From: SIG622 sp045652245
GTDB lineage: Bacteria > Bacillota > Clostridia > Oscillospirales > CAG-382
Reading direction: 5' to 3'
Length of the DNA: 64,000 nt
Assembly: GCA_045652245.1 (NCBI GenBank)
Contig: JAZRTY010000022.1
Coordinates: forward strand, 28,443 to 92,442
Shown: in pieces, positions 34,426-42,669 of the stretch
Layout of the letters: each line of letters begins with the position of its first letter
Position numbering within the stretch: the stretch's first letter is position 1
Notes under the pieces: model-generated
What the model was told of the DNA's origin: nothing
What the model saw: the letters and a program-made list of their open reading frames with translations, nothing else
Database searches by the model: none
Program-made: the position numbers and the translations under genes

Positions 34426-35463
34426 CTAATTTGACTTTAAAGTTACAAGATGCGCAATTGCCGGGATTGAAAGCCCTTGCTTAAGGCTCTTCGGACTCAT
34501 CATAGCACCCGTTCCGACAAGGGCAACCTTCTGCATATTGCCGCCTTTTAGCTCGTTCATAAGATAACCTGCTGTGACGACAGCGCTGCAACCACAGCCC
34601 GAGCCACCACAACCGACCTTTTGAGTTTTTATATCATAAATAAGCAATCCACAGTCGTAGAGCTTATCATTGATAGCTTGTGATTTCTGACCGAGAAGCG
34701 TTGATAAAAGCTTCGTTCCTTCCCAACCGAGGTCGCCCGTATATATGCCGTCAAGCTCAGAAACCTCTGCACTTTCAATATACCTGTCGAGTGTGTCGCA
34801 GGCAGCACTGCACATGGCAGCCCCCATGTTCCCGGCATCCTTGATTCCTCTGTCAGCCACAATTCCCGGCAGTACCTCGTCAATGTAGATTGCCTTGCCA
34901 CTTTCGGGAATATCGATTTTTTCCTCATCGCAAAGTAAAAACGCACCTGCACCTGTAACGGTGTTCTGTGCTGTCGGTCCTGAAAATGAGCCGTAACCGA
35001 GAGGATATCTGAACTGCCTTTCAGCAGAGCAAAAATGCGACGAAGCTACAACTGCCGCAGTTGTAACAGCCCCCGACTCAATCATAAGGGCGGCAAGCAT
35101 AAGACCTTCGGCGCAGGTTGAACAAGCACCGTAAAGTCCAATATAGGGAATATCGAACATTGAAAGTCCGTAGCCCGCACCTGTACATTGATTCAGAAGG
35201 TCACCTGCAAGTAATATATCAATTGAAGTGTCAGGGATTTTTGCTTTATCAAGAGCGAAACGCAGACTCCTTTCACAAAGTCTGCTCTCGGCAATCTCAA
35301 AGGATTTTTCGCCGATAAGAGCGTCGCTGTAATATTCATCGAGATATTTTCCGAGTGGTCCTTCATTTTCCTTTTGTCCACCCACGCAAGCACTTTCAAA
35401 GAGCCTGATTTTTTTATTTAGCTTTATAACACGTCTGTTTCCCTGATAATCCTGTAATTGCAA
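34426..35463 (-). CDS. spoVAD: Stage V sporulation protein AD (TTG start)
   Basis: A 345-residue thiolase-fold protein; SpoVAD binds dipicolinic acid in the SpoVA channel. Signatures are GGQKENEGPLGKYLDEYYSD, GDLLNQCTGAGYGL, YGACSTCAEGL, SHFCSAERQFRYPLGYG and SGCGCSAVV. The TTG at 35463 is chosen as the start because GGAGG lies 7 nt upstream and the resulting length matches other SpoVAD proteins. An open frame from a GTG at 35529 would add 22 unlike residues. It is the first gene of a two-gene spo operon, divergent from a patatin-like gene. I could not identify a convincing sigma-G promoter by eye. Confidence 0.9.
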   Translation of the reverse strand: MQLQDYQGNRRVIKLNKKIRLFESACVGGQKENEGPLGKYLDEYYSDALIGEKSFEIAESRLCERSLRFALDKAKIPDTSIDILLAGDLLNQCTGAGYGLSMFDIPYIGLYGACSTCAEGLMLAALMIESGAVTTAAVVASSHFCSAERQFRYPLGYGSFSGPTAQNTVTGAGAFLLCDEEKIDIPESGKAIYIDEVLPGIVADRGIKDAGNMGAAMCSAACDTLDRYIESAEVSELDGIYTGDLGWEGTKLLSTLLGQKSQAINDKLYDCGLLIYDIKTQKVGCGGSGCGCSAVVTAGYLMNELKGGNMQKVALVGTGAMMSPKSLKQGLSIPAIAHLVTLKSN

Positions 35464-35607
35464 AACCTTACCTCCAAATATTTTCAAATTTTCATCAATA
35501 TTTTTCTCAAAATCCAAAAAAATATACACAATAAACGATAATTTGAAATTATAAGGGTGTATAATGAATAGTGTAAAAAACAGGCCGTTTCGAAAGGGAG
35601 TGACAAA

Positions 35608-36858
35608 ATGCGAGGTTTAGTACTTGAGGGTGGAGGCGCAAGAGGTGCGTATGAAATAGGTGCAGTTCGGGCTTTTCTTGAAAACGGATATGAGTTTGAC
35701 GGAATTGCAGGCACGTCAATCGGCTCAATAAACGGTGCCATGATAGCACAAGGCGATTTTGAAAAGGCAGTAAGCCTGTGGGAGAAAATAACTCCCGGCA
35801 GCCTTTTCCCGGGCGAAGAAAAGCTTATTGGACTAATAGGCGATAAGGAGATAGAACCCCGCGAGATTCAGGGTGCGATAAAGAATTTAGGTGAAATCAT
35901 AAAGCAGGGTGGTCTTGACACTAAAAACATACGGGAGCTTCTTGAAAAATATATCGATGAAGCAAAAATAAGAAGCTCTGAAACCGAATTCGGGCTTGTT
36001 ACTTATTCGGTTTCGGATGGTAAAAGACTGTCTCTTTTTAAAGACGATATACCAAAGGGCATGCTTGTCGACTATTTGCTGGCTTCCTCAATGCTTCCTG
36101 TTTTCAAGAAAGAGAAAATAGGCGGCAAGCTCTTTGCAGATGGTGGCTATGTTGATGTCTGCCCGTACAACATGCTGCTTGAAAAGGGTTATTCAGACCT
36201 TGTGATAATCAGAGTTTTCGGAACCGGCATTACACGAAAGATAAAGAGCAAGGACGCAAAAATACAAATGGTAATTCCGTCGGAAAAGCTTGGAAATATG
36301 CTTGATTTTTCTCCGGGAAATATAAGCAGACTTATGAAAATGGGCTATTATGACGCAATGAGGGTGATTTATGGCTACAAAGGAAGAAAATATTTTGTAA
36401 AGCCTGTGGGAGAGGAATGCTATTTCAATAAGCTTATAAATATAGATGAAAAATATCTTGCCGCTATCGGGAATATACTCTCACTTCCGTCTCTTCCCGG
36501 GAAAAGATTGCTGTTCGATGGAATAATACCGGTTCTTGCCGACAGCCTCAGACTTTATGAGAGCTTTACCTATGAGGATTTTGTGATAGCCATTCTTGAA
36601 AGTGCAGCGATGGCAAAGGGAATAGAAAGGTATCAGGCTTTGAGCTTTGAGGATTTGCTGCAAAAAACCAAAGAAGGGGTTTATGAGAATCCCGACAAAA
36701 AGTATGCAGAAATAAATATTCCGTATAAAAACCCGATTGGGAATACACGTGTGTTTAAGCTGCCGGCTTTGCCGATTGTTTCAAGCTATAGCTATAAAGC
36801 AGTAAACGAAAAGCAAATCGGAAATGCAATCGAGCTTTTTGTAAGGGCGATTTTGTAG
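35608..36858 (+). CDS. Patatin-like phospholipase
   Basis: A 416-residue protein. Residues 1-280 are a patatin-like acyl hydrolase: GGGARGAYEIGAVRAF is the oxyanion loop, GTSIGSING has the catalytic Ser (G-x-S-x-G), and ADGGYVDV gives the catalytic Asp. The C-terminal 130 residues look all-alpha and match nothing I recognise. Bacterial members act on phospholipids or related esters and may be cytoplasmic; no signal peptide is seen. The ATG follows AAAGGGAG. It is transcribed divergently from spoVAD. A spore or membrane-lipid role is possible but unproved. Confidence 0.88.
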   Translation: MRGLVLEGGGARGAYEIGAVRAFLENGYEFDGIAGTSIGSINGAMIAQGDFEKAVSLWEKITPGSLFPGEEKLIGLIGDKEIEPREIQGAIKNLGEIIKQGGLDTKNIRELLEKYIDEAKIRSSETEFGLVTYSVSDGKRLSLFKDDIPKGMLVDYLLASSMLPVFKKEKIGGKLFADGGYVDVCPYNMLLEKGYSDLVIIRVFGTGITRKIKSKDAKIQMVIPSEKLGNMLDFSPGNISRLMKMGYYDAMRVIYGYKGRKYFVKPVGEECYFNKLINIDEKYLAAIGNILSLPSLPGKRLLFDGIIPVLADSLRLYESFTYEDFVIAILESAAMAKGIERYQALSFEDLLQKTKEGVYENPDKKYAEINIPYKNPIGNTRVFKLPALPIVSSYSYKAVNEKQIGNAIELFVRAIL

Positions 36859-36911
36859 TAGAGAGTTTTCCAATTGTTTACATTTGGAAGAAAAAAATCC
36901 TGAATTAACTC

Positions 36912-36941
36912 TTGACAAACCTAAAGTATTTGTGGTATAAT
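36912..36941 (+). promoter_or_regulatory. Promoter of the rpmG-secE-nusG-rplK-rplA cluster
   Basis: TTGACA (36912-36917), 18 bp, TATAAT (36936-36941). A small CCTCTAAAGAGG palindrome (36949-36960) follows. The leader to rpmG is about 110 nt. Confidence 0.8.
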
Positions 36942-37059
36942 TACACTACCTCTAAAGAGGCTTTTATTGTTATGCCCATTTGTAGGCGGGAGAATAAGAG
37001 TAAAAGACCTATCTTGAGGGAGGTAAAAAATTCTTTATATTTACCGGGAGGTGCTATAA

Positions 37060-37209
37060 ATGCGAGTAAAAGTAACATTGGTTTGCAGCGAGTGCAAGCA
37101 GAGAAACTACGACACAACAAAGAACAAAAAGAACAATCCTGACCGTATCGAGTTGAACAAATACTGCAAATTCTGCCGCAAGCATACCCTTCACAAAGAG
37201 TCTAAGTAA
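37060..37209 (+). CDS. rpmG: 50S ribosomal protein L33
   Basis: A 49-residue protein, MRVKVTLVCSECKQRNYDTT at the start. It keeps four cysteines in two Cys-x-x-Cys pairs (CSEC and CKFC), so it is the zinc-binding (C+) form of L33. It is part of the large ribosomal subunit near the E site. A GGGAGGTG site precedes the ATG. It lies directly before secE, the usual position in Firmicutes. Confidence 0.96.
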   Translation: MRVKVTLVCSECKQRNYDTTKNKKNNPDRIELNKYCKFCRKHTLHKESK

Positions 37210-37246
37210 GCGGCGAGAGTCGATAGTAGATTTAGGAGGTATTAGT

Positions 37247-37456
37247 ATGGCAGAAAACACAACAAAGGTTGGTTTTGGTGCGAAGGTAAAAAAGTTCTTC
37301 AAGGATTACAAAACCGAGTTCAAAAAAATCAAATGGCCTACAATTCATGACACAAATACCCAGTTCGTGCTTGTCCTTGCAGTAGTTGCAGTTGCGGGCA
37401 TTGCAATTTTTGCTCTTGACTTTGGTTTGAATCAGCTCCTTAACCTTGTAGCTTAA
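37247..37456 (+). CDS. secE: Preprotein translocase subunit SecE
   Basis: A 69-residue protein with one C-terminal membrane helix (about 40-62) preceded by a basic amphipathic segment (FFKDYKTEFKKIKWPTIHDT), the standard short SecE. It stabilises SecY in the translocon. TTAGGAGG lies upstream. Position between rpmG and nusG is typical. Confidence 0.95.
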   Translation: MAENTTKVGFGAKVKKFFKDYKTEFKKIKWPTIHDTNTQFVLVLAVVAVAGIAIFALDFGLNQLLNLVA

Positions 37457-37493
37457 TTTACTTCTGAAAAGTTTTAAGAAAGGAAGGTAAATT

Positions 37494-38117
37494 ATGCCAA
37501 AGGAAAGTGATGCAAAGTGGTATGTGTTACACACATATTCCGGATATGAAAACAATGTAGCATCAAATATCGCAAGGATAGTTGAGAATCGAGGACTTCA
37601 GGATTATATTTATGAAACTCAGATTCCACTTGAGCTTGTGTCGGATGATCCTGAGCTTCTGTCTGAAGAGATTTTAGAGGAAGTGTTCGAGGACGAAGAT
37701 AGCTTTGATGACGAGGATGCGCCGAAGAAGAAAGCTCCCAAAAAGAAAAAGGCAGAGGAGCAAAAGCTTCTTCCGAGTTATGTTCTGGTTAAAATGGTTA
37801 TGAATGATGCAACACGTCATATCGTGAGGAATATAAGAGGTGTTACAGGCTTTGTCGGACCTGACTCTCAGCCTGTTCCGCTTACCGCCGAGGAGGTAAA
37901 AACTCTTGGAATCGGTGGAGCACAGCATAAGGTATTCAGCGTTGATTATGGCGTTGGTGATACCGTAATTCTTGTTTCCGGCTCAATGGCAGGAAACACA
38001 GCGATTGTTAAGGAAATCGACGAGACAACAGGCATCGTAAAGGGTGTTATGGTAATCGGAGGTAAGGAAGCAATCGTTGAATTTGAAGCGTCCGGTGCTG
38101 AAGAATTTATCATGTAA
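37494..38117 (+). CDS. nusG: Transcription termination/antitermination protein NusG with charged insert
   Basis: A 207-residue NusG. The N-terminal NGN domain begins KWYVLHTYSGYENNVASNI and continues with LLPSYVLVKMVM and RNIRGVTGFVG. The C-terminal KOW domain covers about 150-205 (GDTVILVSGSMAGNTAIVKEI). NusG binds RNA polymerase and links it to Rho or ribosomes. Unusually, residues about 48-88 form an insert rich in Asp/Glu (50-76), then Lys/Ala/Pro (78-86), inside the NGN domain where most bacterial NusG proteins have a short loop. The insert lengthens the protein by about 35 residues. AAGGAAGG precedes the ATG. Confidence 0.95.
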   Translation: MPKESDAKWYVLHTYSGYENNVASNIARIVENRGLQDYIYETQIPLELVSDDPELLSEEILEEVFEDEDSFDDEDAPKKKAPKKKKAEEQKLLPSYVLVKMVMNDATRHIVRNIRGVTGFVGPDSQPVPLTAEEVKTLGIGGAQHKVFSVDYGVGDTVILVSGSMAGNTAIVKEIDETTGIVKGVMVIGGKEAIVEFEASGAEEFIM

Positions 38118-38315
38118 GACGCAAAATTTTGTATACTGACTGCAAATGCAGCTTGTATAATCTTTGGATGCAGACAGAAAAATATTGCATTTTGCCTTGC
38201 AAGTTTTTCGTTTGTATCTGTCGCAAAATGCGGCAAAGCGGCGATAAGGTGTCGTCGCTGTGGGAGGGAAAATTTCCCGAAAATTATAATTACCACATTC
38301 GGAGGTGTATTTAAA
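38118..38315 (+). promoter_or_regulatory. Long leader before rplK-rplA, probable L1 autoregulatory region
   Basis: A 198 nt gap inside a ribosomal cluster. It holds a -10-like TATAAT (38157-38162), a stem AGCGGCGA/TCGTCGCT (about 38236-38258, one G-U), and a GGGAAAATTTCCC palindrome further on. Ribosomal protein L1 is known to repress its own operon by binding such leaders. I could not place the exact L1 site, so the role is inferred. Confidence 0.45.
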
Positions 38316-38741
38316 ATGGCAAAGAAAATCGTAGCGTACGTAAAGCTCCAAATCCCCGGAGGAAAGGCATTACCTGCTCCTCCTGTAGGTCCCGCGCTCG
38401 GTCAGCACGGTGTTAACATCGCAGGATTCTGTAAGGAATTCAACGAAAAGACAAAGAAGGATATCGGACTTATCATCCCTGTAGTTATTACAATTTATGC
38501 AGACCGTACCTTCACATTCATCACAAAGACTCCCCCTGCAGCAGTTCTTATTAAGAAGGCAGTTGGTATCGAGTCAGGTTCAGGCGAGCCTAACAAGAAC
38601 AAGGTAGCTTCCATTACTAAAGAACAGCTCAGAACAATCGCAGAACAGAAGATGGCAGACCTCAATGCTGCAAACGTAGACACAGCAATGAGCATGATCG
38701 CCGGTACTGCACGTTCAATGGGCGTAACTGTAGCTGACTAA
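38316..38741 (+). CDS. rplK: 50S ribosomal protein L11
   Basis: A 141-residue L11 of standard length. The N-terminal domain has KLQIPGGKALPAPPVGPALGQHGVNI, and the C-terminal rRNA-binding domain ends in TARSMGVTVAD. It forms part of the GTPase-associated centre. A CGGAGGTG site lies upstream, and rplA follows after 15 nt. Confidence 0.98.
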   Translation: MAKKIVAYVKLQIPGGKALPAPPVGPALGQHGVNIAGFCKEFNEKTKKDIGLIIPVVITIYADRTFTFITKTPPAAVLIKKAVGIESGSGEPNKNKVASITKEQLRTIAEQKMADLNAANVDTAMSMIAGTARSMGVTVAD

Positions 38742-38756
38742 TAGGAGGGAACACAG

Positions 38757-39449
38757 ATGAGTAGAGGAAAGAAATATATTGAAAGCTCAAAGCTTATCGA
38801 CAAGGCAAAGCTTTATGAGCCGGATGAAGCACTTGCAATTGTATGCAAGACAGCTTCTGCAAAGTTTGACGAAACAATCGAAATCCACGCAAGACTCGGT
38901 GTTGACTCACGTCACGCTGATCAGCAGGTTCGTGGTGCTGTTGTACTTCCTAACGGAACAGGTAAGACAGTTCGTACACTCGTATTTGCTAAGGGCGACA
39001 AGGCTACTGAAGCTGAACAGGCCGGAGCAGATTTCGTAGGTGCAGAAGATATGGTTGCAAAAATCCAGAGCGAAAACTGGTTTGACTATGAAGTAATCAT
39101 CGCAACCCCTGATATGATGGGTGTTATCGGTCGTCTCGGTAAGGTTCTCGGTCCTAAAGGACTTATGCCGAACCCCAAGGCAGGTACTGTAACAATGGAC
39201 GTAGCGAAGGCTGTTAAGGAAGCAAAGGCAGGTAAGATTGAATACCGTCTTGACAAGCAGAACATCATCCACTGTCCTATTGGTAAGGCATCCTTTGGTG
39301 CAGAAAAGCTTACTGAAAACTTCAATGCTCTTATGGGCGCTGTTATTAAAGCAAGACCTGCAGCAGCAAAGGGTCAGTACATCAAGAGCCTTTCTGTTTC
39401 TTCAACAATGGGCCCCGGTGTTAAGGTTAGCTCAGCTAAGATGAACTAA
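38757..39449 (+). CDS. rplA: 50S ribosomal protein L1
   Basis: A 230-residue L1 of standard length (RLGVDSRHADQQVRGAVVLPNGTGK, then MMGVIGRLGKVLGPKGLMPNPKAGTV). It binds 23S rRNA at the L1 stalk and, in many bacteria, represses translation of its own operon. It is last in the cluster, followed by a terminator; rplJ/rplL are not in this transcript. Confidence 0.98.
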   Translation: MSRGKKYIESSKLIDKAKLYEPDEALAIVCKTASAKFDETIEIHARLGVDSRHADQQVRGAVVLPNGTGKTVRTLVFAKGDKATEAEQAGADFVGAEDMVAKIQSENWFDYEVIIATPDMMGVIGRLGKVLGPKGLMPNPKAGTVTMDVAKAVKEAKAGKIEYRLDKQNIIHCPIGKASFGAEKLTENFNALMGAVIKARPAAAKGQYIKSLSVSSTMGPGVKVSSAKMN

Positions 39450-39466
39450 TTTAAAAAAGATTAAAT

Positions 39467-39502
39467 CACCTCGAACAGATTTGTTCGGGGTGTTTTGTTT
39501 TG
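39467..39502 (+). terminator. Terminator after rplA
   Basis: CACCTCGAACA (39467-39477) pairs with TGTTCGGGGTG (39482-39492, one G-U), followed by TTTTGTTTTG. Confidence 0.85.
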
Positions 39503-39548
39503 TATAGAAAAATAAATTTCAAAAGCTATAATAAAAAGAAAAAATCTC

Positions 39549-39577
39549 TTGAATAAATGCAGAAAGTATGGTATTAT
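39549..39577 (+). promoter_or_regulatory. Promoter of the CPBP protease gene
   Basis: TTGAAT (39549-39554), 17 bp, TATTAT (39572-39577). A TATAAT three bases later would give a 20 bp spacer. Confidence 0.6.
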
Positions 39578-39606
39578 AATATTGAATTATTTTGGGAGGT
39601 GAAGCG

Positions 39607-40629
39607 ATGAATAACGGAATGTATCAAAATAATGATGACAGCTTTGATTACGAAGCATACCGGATAAACATTCAAAGGAAGCAGGAAAAAAGAAGAATAA
39701 TAACATCTCTTGCTTCTTGTTGCATTTTGATTTTCGGAAGTTATTTGTCGGCAAATCTTTTTTACTTTGTGATGAGTGCTATTGTAAGCGTACTTTCCGA
39801 AAGCTTTTCCTTTCTTGAATCTGATATTATTGTAATAGATACCTACACAGGTATTCTTGCATATTTTGCACAGCTTGTAATTCCGGTTGCAGTTTTTATT
39901 CTGCTTCGCGCAAAGAAATATCGTGATTGTATCTTTATTTCCGATATCCCGAACGACGAAAAAATGAAAGTCCCCGAAATCATTTGCTTTGCGTTTTCTG
40001 CCTTTGCTGTTTCCACCGTTTTGTCAGCTATAAGTGCTGTCTTTACCACCATTATAGGTCTTGACGGCTCCGTTTTTGAGCTTGAAAGTGCCAAAACTGT
40101 AACAGGACTTATAATAGAGCTGTTTTCGGTTGCAGTACTCCCTGCTTTACTTGAGGAATTCTTCTTCAGAGGAGTAATTCTGTCCGAGCTTTTGCCCTTT
40201 GGAAAAGGCTTTGCCATAATTGCAAGTGCGCTCTTTTTTGCAACTGCTCACGGCAGTATCGAACAGATACTTTTCAGTTTTTCATACGGCATCATTTTTG
40301 CATATATCGCAATTTCAAGTGGCAGTATCTTGCCGGGAGTTATAATTCATTTCTGTAACAACGCATATGCCACAATTTTCGGATACCTTGAAAATGTTTT
40401 GACCGTACAAGCCTTTGAGCTTATCAGTAGTATTTGCTATTTTCTGCTTGTAGGTATCGGACTTGTATGTACTGCAATAATTCTCGGTAAAAATAAGATT
40501 AAGCTTCAGGAAACCGACAAAGGTGTCCTTACAAAGAGTGAAGTACTTAAAACTCTCGTGTCACCCATAATGCTGATATACTATCTTCTTATTTTTGTTG
40601 AAACAATCGGCACATACCTTCTCAGGTAA
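39607..40629 (+). CDS. CPBP family intramembrane glutamic endopeptidase
   Basis: A 340-residue membrane protein with about eight hydrophobic segments. The EEFFFRG motif (about residue 190), the FATAHGSIEQI segment and the HFCNNAYA segment are the three active-site blocks of the CPBP/Abi (Rce1-like) intramembrane proteases. Members cleave prenylated or membrane-bound peptides; in bacteria many serve bacteriocin immunity or have no known target. ATG at 39607 follows GGGAGGTG. tadA follows after 16 nt. Confidence 0.85.
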   Translation: MNNGMYQNNDDSFDYEAYRINIQRKQEKRRIITSLASCCILIFGSYLSANLFYFVMSAIVSVLSESFSFLESDIIVIDTYTGILAYFAQLVIPVAVFILLRAKKYRDCIFISDIPNDEKMKVPEIICFAFSAFAVSTVLSAISAVFTTIIGLDGSVFELESAKTVTGLIIELFSVAVLPALLEEFFFRGVILSELLPFGKGFAIIASALFFATAHGSIEQILFSFSYGIIFAYIAISSGSILPGVIIHFCNNAYATIFGYLENVLTVQAFELISSICYFLLVGIGLVCTAIILGKNKIKLQETDKGVLTKSEVLKTLVSPIMLIYYLLIFVETIGTYLLR

Positions 40630-40645
40630 GAAACGAGGAACTGAA

Positions 40646-41173
40646 ATGAAAAAAGAAATTTTACCAATAAAAGAAAAAAGTAAGAATTACTATATGCGAA
40701 GGGCGCTGAAGCATGCCGAAAAAGCAGCCCTTGAGGGGGAAGTACCTGTTGGTGCCGTAATTGTATATAAAGGCCACATAATTGCCTCAGGCAGAAACAG
40801 GAGAGAATACGGCAGGAATGCCCTTTATCACGCCGAAATTGAAGCAATAGATAAGGCGTGCAGGAAACTTTCAGGCTGGCGACTTTTTGAGTGTGATATG
40901 TATGTGACGCTTGAGCCGTGTCCGATGTGCGCAGGGGCTATTATAAACTCAAGAATAAGAAATCTTTATATCGGTACTGCCGACGAAAAAAGTGGTTGTT
41001 TTGGCAGTAAAACCGATATGAATGCTATGGGCTTTAATCACGTGGTGAATATTGAAAGTGGTATTCTTGAAAAAGAGTCTTCAAAGCTTCTGTCGGATTT
41101 TTTCAAAGAGCTGAGAAACAGACCTAAAAAGAAAAAAATTGTAGCAAGTGATAGGATGGAGAAAAAATGCTAA
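40646..41173 (+). CDS. tadA: tRNA adenosine(34) deaminase
   Basis: A 175-residue zinc deaminase that converts A34 to inosine in the anticodon of tRNA-Arg. The active site is NALYHAEIEAI (His and catalytic Glu) with LEPCPMCAGAI (two zinc-binding Cys). The substrate-specific GCFGSKTDMNAM loop supports TadA rather than a nucleotide or guanine deaminase. The ATG at 40646 follows CGAGGAA; longer in-frame starts overlap the CPBP gene. It overlaps the next gene by 7 nt. Confidence 0.93.
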   Translation: MKKEILPIKEKSKNYYMRRALKHAEKAALEGEVPVGAVIVYKGHIIASGRNRREYGRNALYHAEIEAIDKACRKLSGWRLFECDMYVTLEPCPMCAGAIINSRIRNLYIGTADEKSGCFGSKTDMNAMGFNHVVNIESGILEKESSKLLSDFFKELRNRPKKKKIVASDRMEKKC

Positions 41174-42171
41174 AAAGTATAATAATAGGTTGTGGTGCTA
41201 TTTCAGTATCACATATAAGAGCGATTGCTGACCTTAATATGTCAGAAATTATAGCAGTTTGCGATATTGTGCCAGAAAGAGCGATGGAAGCTGCAAAAGC
41301 AAGCAAATGTGATAAATACTATACAGATTATAAAAAAATGCTTTCAGAAATAAGCCCGGAAAATTGTGTAGTACACATCAGTACCCCTCATTATCTCCAT
41401 TGTGAAATGGCAATATATGCCATGGAAAAGGGCTTTGACGTATATCTTGAAAAGCCTTGTGCTATAAGCAGTGTGGAAGCTAAAAAAATTATTGAAGTAT
41501 CAGACAGAACCGGTAAAAAGGTTTGTGTTTCATTTCAGAACAGAGCTACAAATACAATTACTTGTGCTAAGGAAAAAATTGCTTCAGGAGAGCTTGGAAA
41601 GCTTCTCGGAATCAAGGGCATTGTGACCTGGCAAAGAAACGGCAGCTATTATACCGATAGTACCTGGCGTGGAAAGTGGTCAACCGAGGGTGGAGGAGTA
41701 CTTATAAATCAGTCAATTCACACTCTTGATTTAATTTACTATTTTGGCGGTGAAGTTGAAAGAGTCGAGGGGAATGTTGCACTCCGAAAAAATGCAGACA
41801 TAATCGAGGTGGAGGACACAGCAGAAGCTACAATATGGTTCAAGAACGGTGTGACTGCGATTTTCTATGCCACAAACTGCCACGTTTTTTCCTCACCGAG
41901 CGAGCTTGAGCTTGTATGCGAGAAGGGAAGCTTACTCTTTAAGAATAATACACTTTATGAAATTATCGACGGTAAAATGAATGAGGTGTGCAGCAACAGC
42001 AGCGCAAAGGTTGGAAAAGCTGTCTGGGGGTCAGGTCATTTTGTGATGATAGGGAATTTTTATCGGGCAATTCTCGGTGAAAAGACAGATTATTGCGATA
42101 TCCGTGACAGCTACCAGGTGCTTGAGATTATCGAAGAAATATATAAGACGAGTAAAACAAAATTAAGATAA
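41167..42171 (+). CDS. Gfo/Idh/MocA family oxidoreductase
   Basis: A 334-residue NAD(P)-dependent sugar or polyol dehydrogenase-like protein. The N-terminal Rossmann fold opens with IIGCGAISVSHIRAI; the family signature EKPCAISSVEA gives the catalytic Lys, and HTLDLIYYFGGEVERVEG lies in the C-terminal half. It probably oxidises or isomerises a sugar derivative, but the substrate is unknown. A GGATGGAG site lies before the start, which overlaps tadA by 7 nt. Confidence 0.88.
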   Translation: MLKSIIIGCGAISVSHIRAIADLNMSEIIAVCDIVPERAMEAAKASKCDKYYTDYKKMLSEISPENCVVHISTPHYLHCEMAIYAMEKGFDVYLEKPCAISSVEAKKIIEVSDRTGKKVCVSFQNRATNTITCAKEKIASGELGKLLGIKGIVTWQRNGSYYTDSTWRGKWSTEGGGVLINQSIHTLDLIYYFGGEVERVEGNVALRKNADIIEVEDTAEATIWFKNGVTAIFYATNCHVFSSPSELELVCEKGSLLFKNNTLYEIIDGKMNEVCSNSSAKVGKAVWGSGHFVMIGNFYRAILGEKTDYCDIRDSYQVLEIIEEIYKTSKTKLR

Positions 42172-42178
42172 AACATTT

Positions 42179-42217
42179 AGGGTTGTAGCAAAACGAATTG
42201 TTACAGCCCTTTTTTGT
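42179..42217 (+). terminator. Terminator after the oxidoreductase gene
   Basis: AGGGTTGTAGCAA (42179-42191) pairs with TTGTTACAGCCCT (about 42198-42210) with two G-U pairs, then TTTTTTG. It is close in sequence to the terminator at 2017-2056. Confidence 0.8.
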
Positions 42218-42255
42218 TTTTGTGGAACTTTTTGGAAAAAATACCCGTCAAAATA

Positions 42256-42284
42256 TATACAAAATCATTTTGTTATGATATAAT
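42256..42284 (+). promoter_or_regulatory. Promoter of the membrane protein/lipoprotein pair
   Basis: TATACA (42256-42261), 17 bp, extended TGA-TATAAT (42279-42284). It lies 33 bp before the ATG at 42317. Confidence 0.6.
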
Positions 42285-42316
42285 AAAAATATAACAGTAG
42301 CTTTCGGAGGTGTCGT

Positions 42317-42664
42317 ATGTTCGCAATCCGAGAGGGAGTAGAGATTGGTCTTGTTTATCTCTGTATTATCCCGAATAACATTTGGTTTTTAATCTTCTGG
42401 GTAGCTTTTATACTTTCATTTTTTACAAAAATGCTGTTTTCAAAAAAATGTAAATCAAAAATCACAAGAAACCTTGGATATTTTATTATCGTTCCACTTC
42501 TTTTGTTGCTCGATATTTTAACCGATTATATTACAGGCTGGGAAAGGCTTGTACCACTTTTTGCATATTTTTTTGTTCTGGCACTGCTTTCAGGACACCT
42601 GATTTATGATATTTTTTCATATATTAAGGGGAGAAAAGCCAAAAAAAATAAAAAAAGGAGCTGA
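42317..42664 (+). CDS. Small membrane protein of unknown function
   Basis: A 115-residue protein with three hydrophobic segments (about 22-40, 56-70 and 78-100) and a very basic tail ending in KGRKAKKNKKRS. I do not recognise a family. TCGGAGGTG lies 3 nt before the ATG. It ends 5 nt before a large lipoprotein gene, so the two are co-expressed and may work together at the membrane. Confidence 0.7.
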   Translation: MFAIREGVEIGLVYLCIIPNNIWFLIFWVAFILSFFTKMLFSKKCKSKITRNLGYFIIVPLLLLLDILTDYITGWERLVPLFAYFFVLALLSGHLIYDIFSYIKGRKAKKNKKRS

Positions 42665-42669
42665 TTTGT

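Noticed and set aside
36912..37142. A plus-strand open frame spanning the rpmG promoter and start
   Set aside because: It begins inside the -35 box and runs out of frame through rpmG, which is a clear L33 gene.
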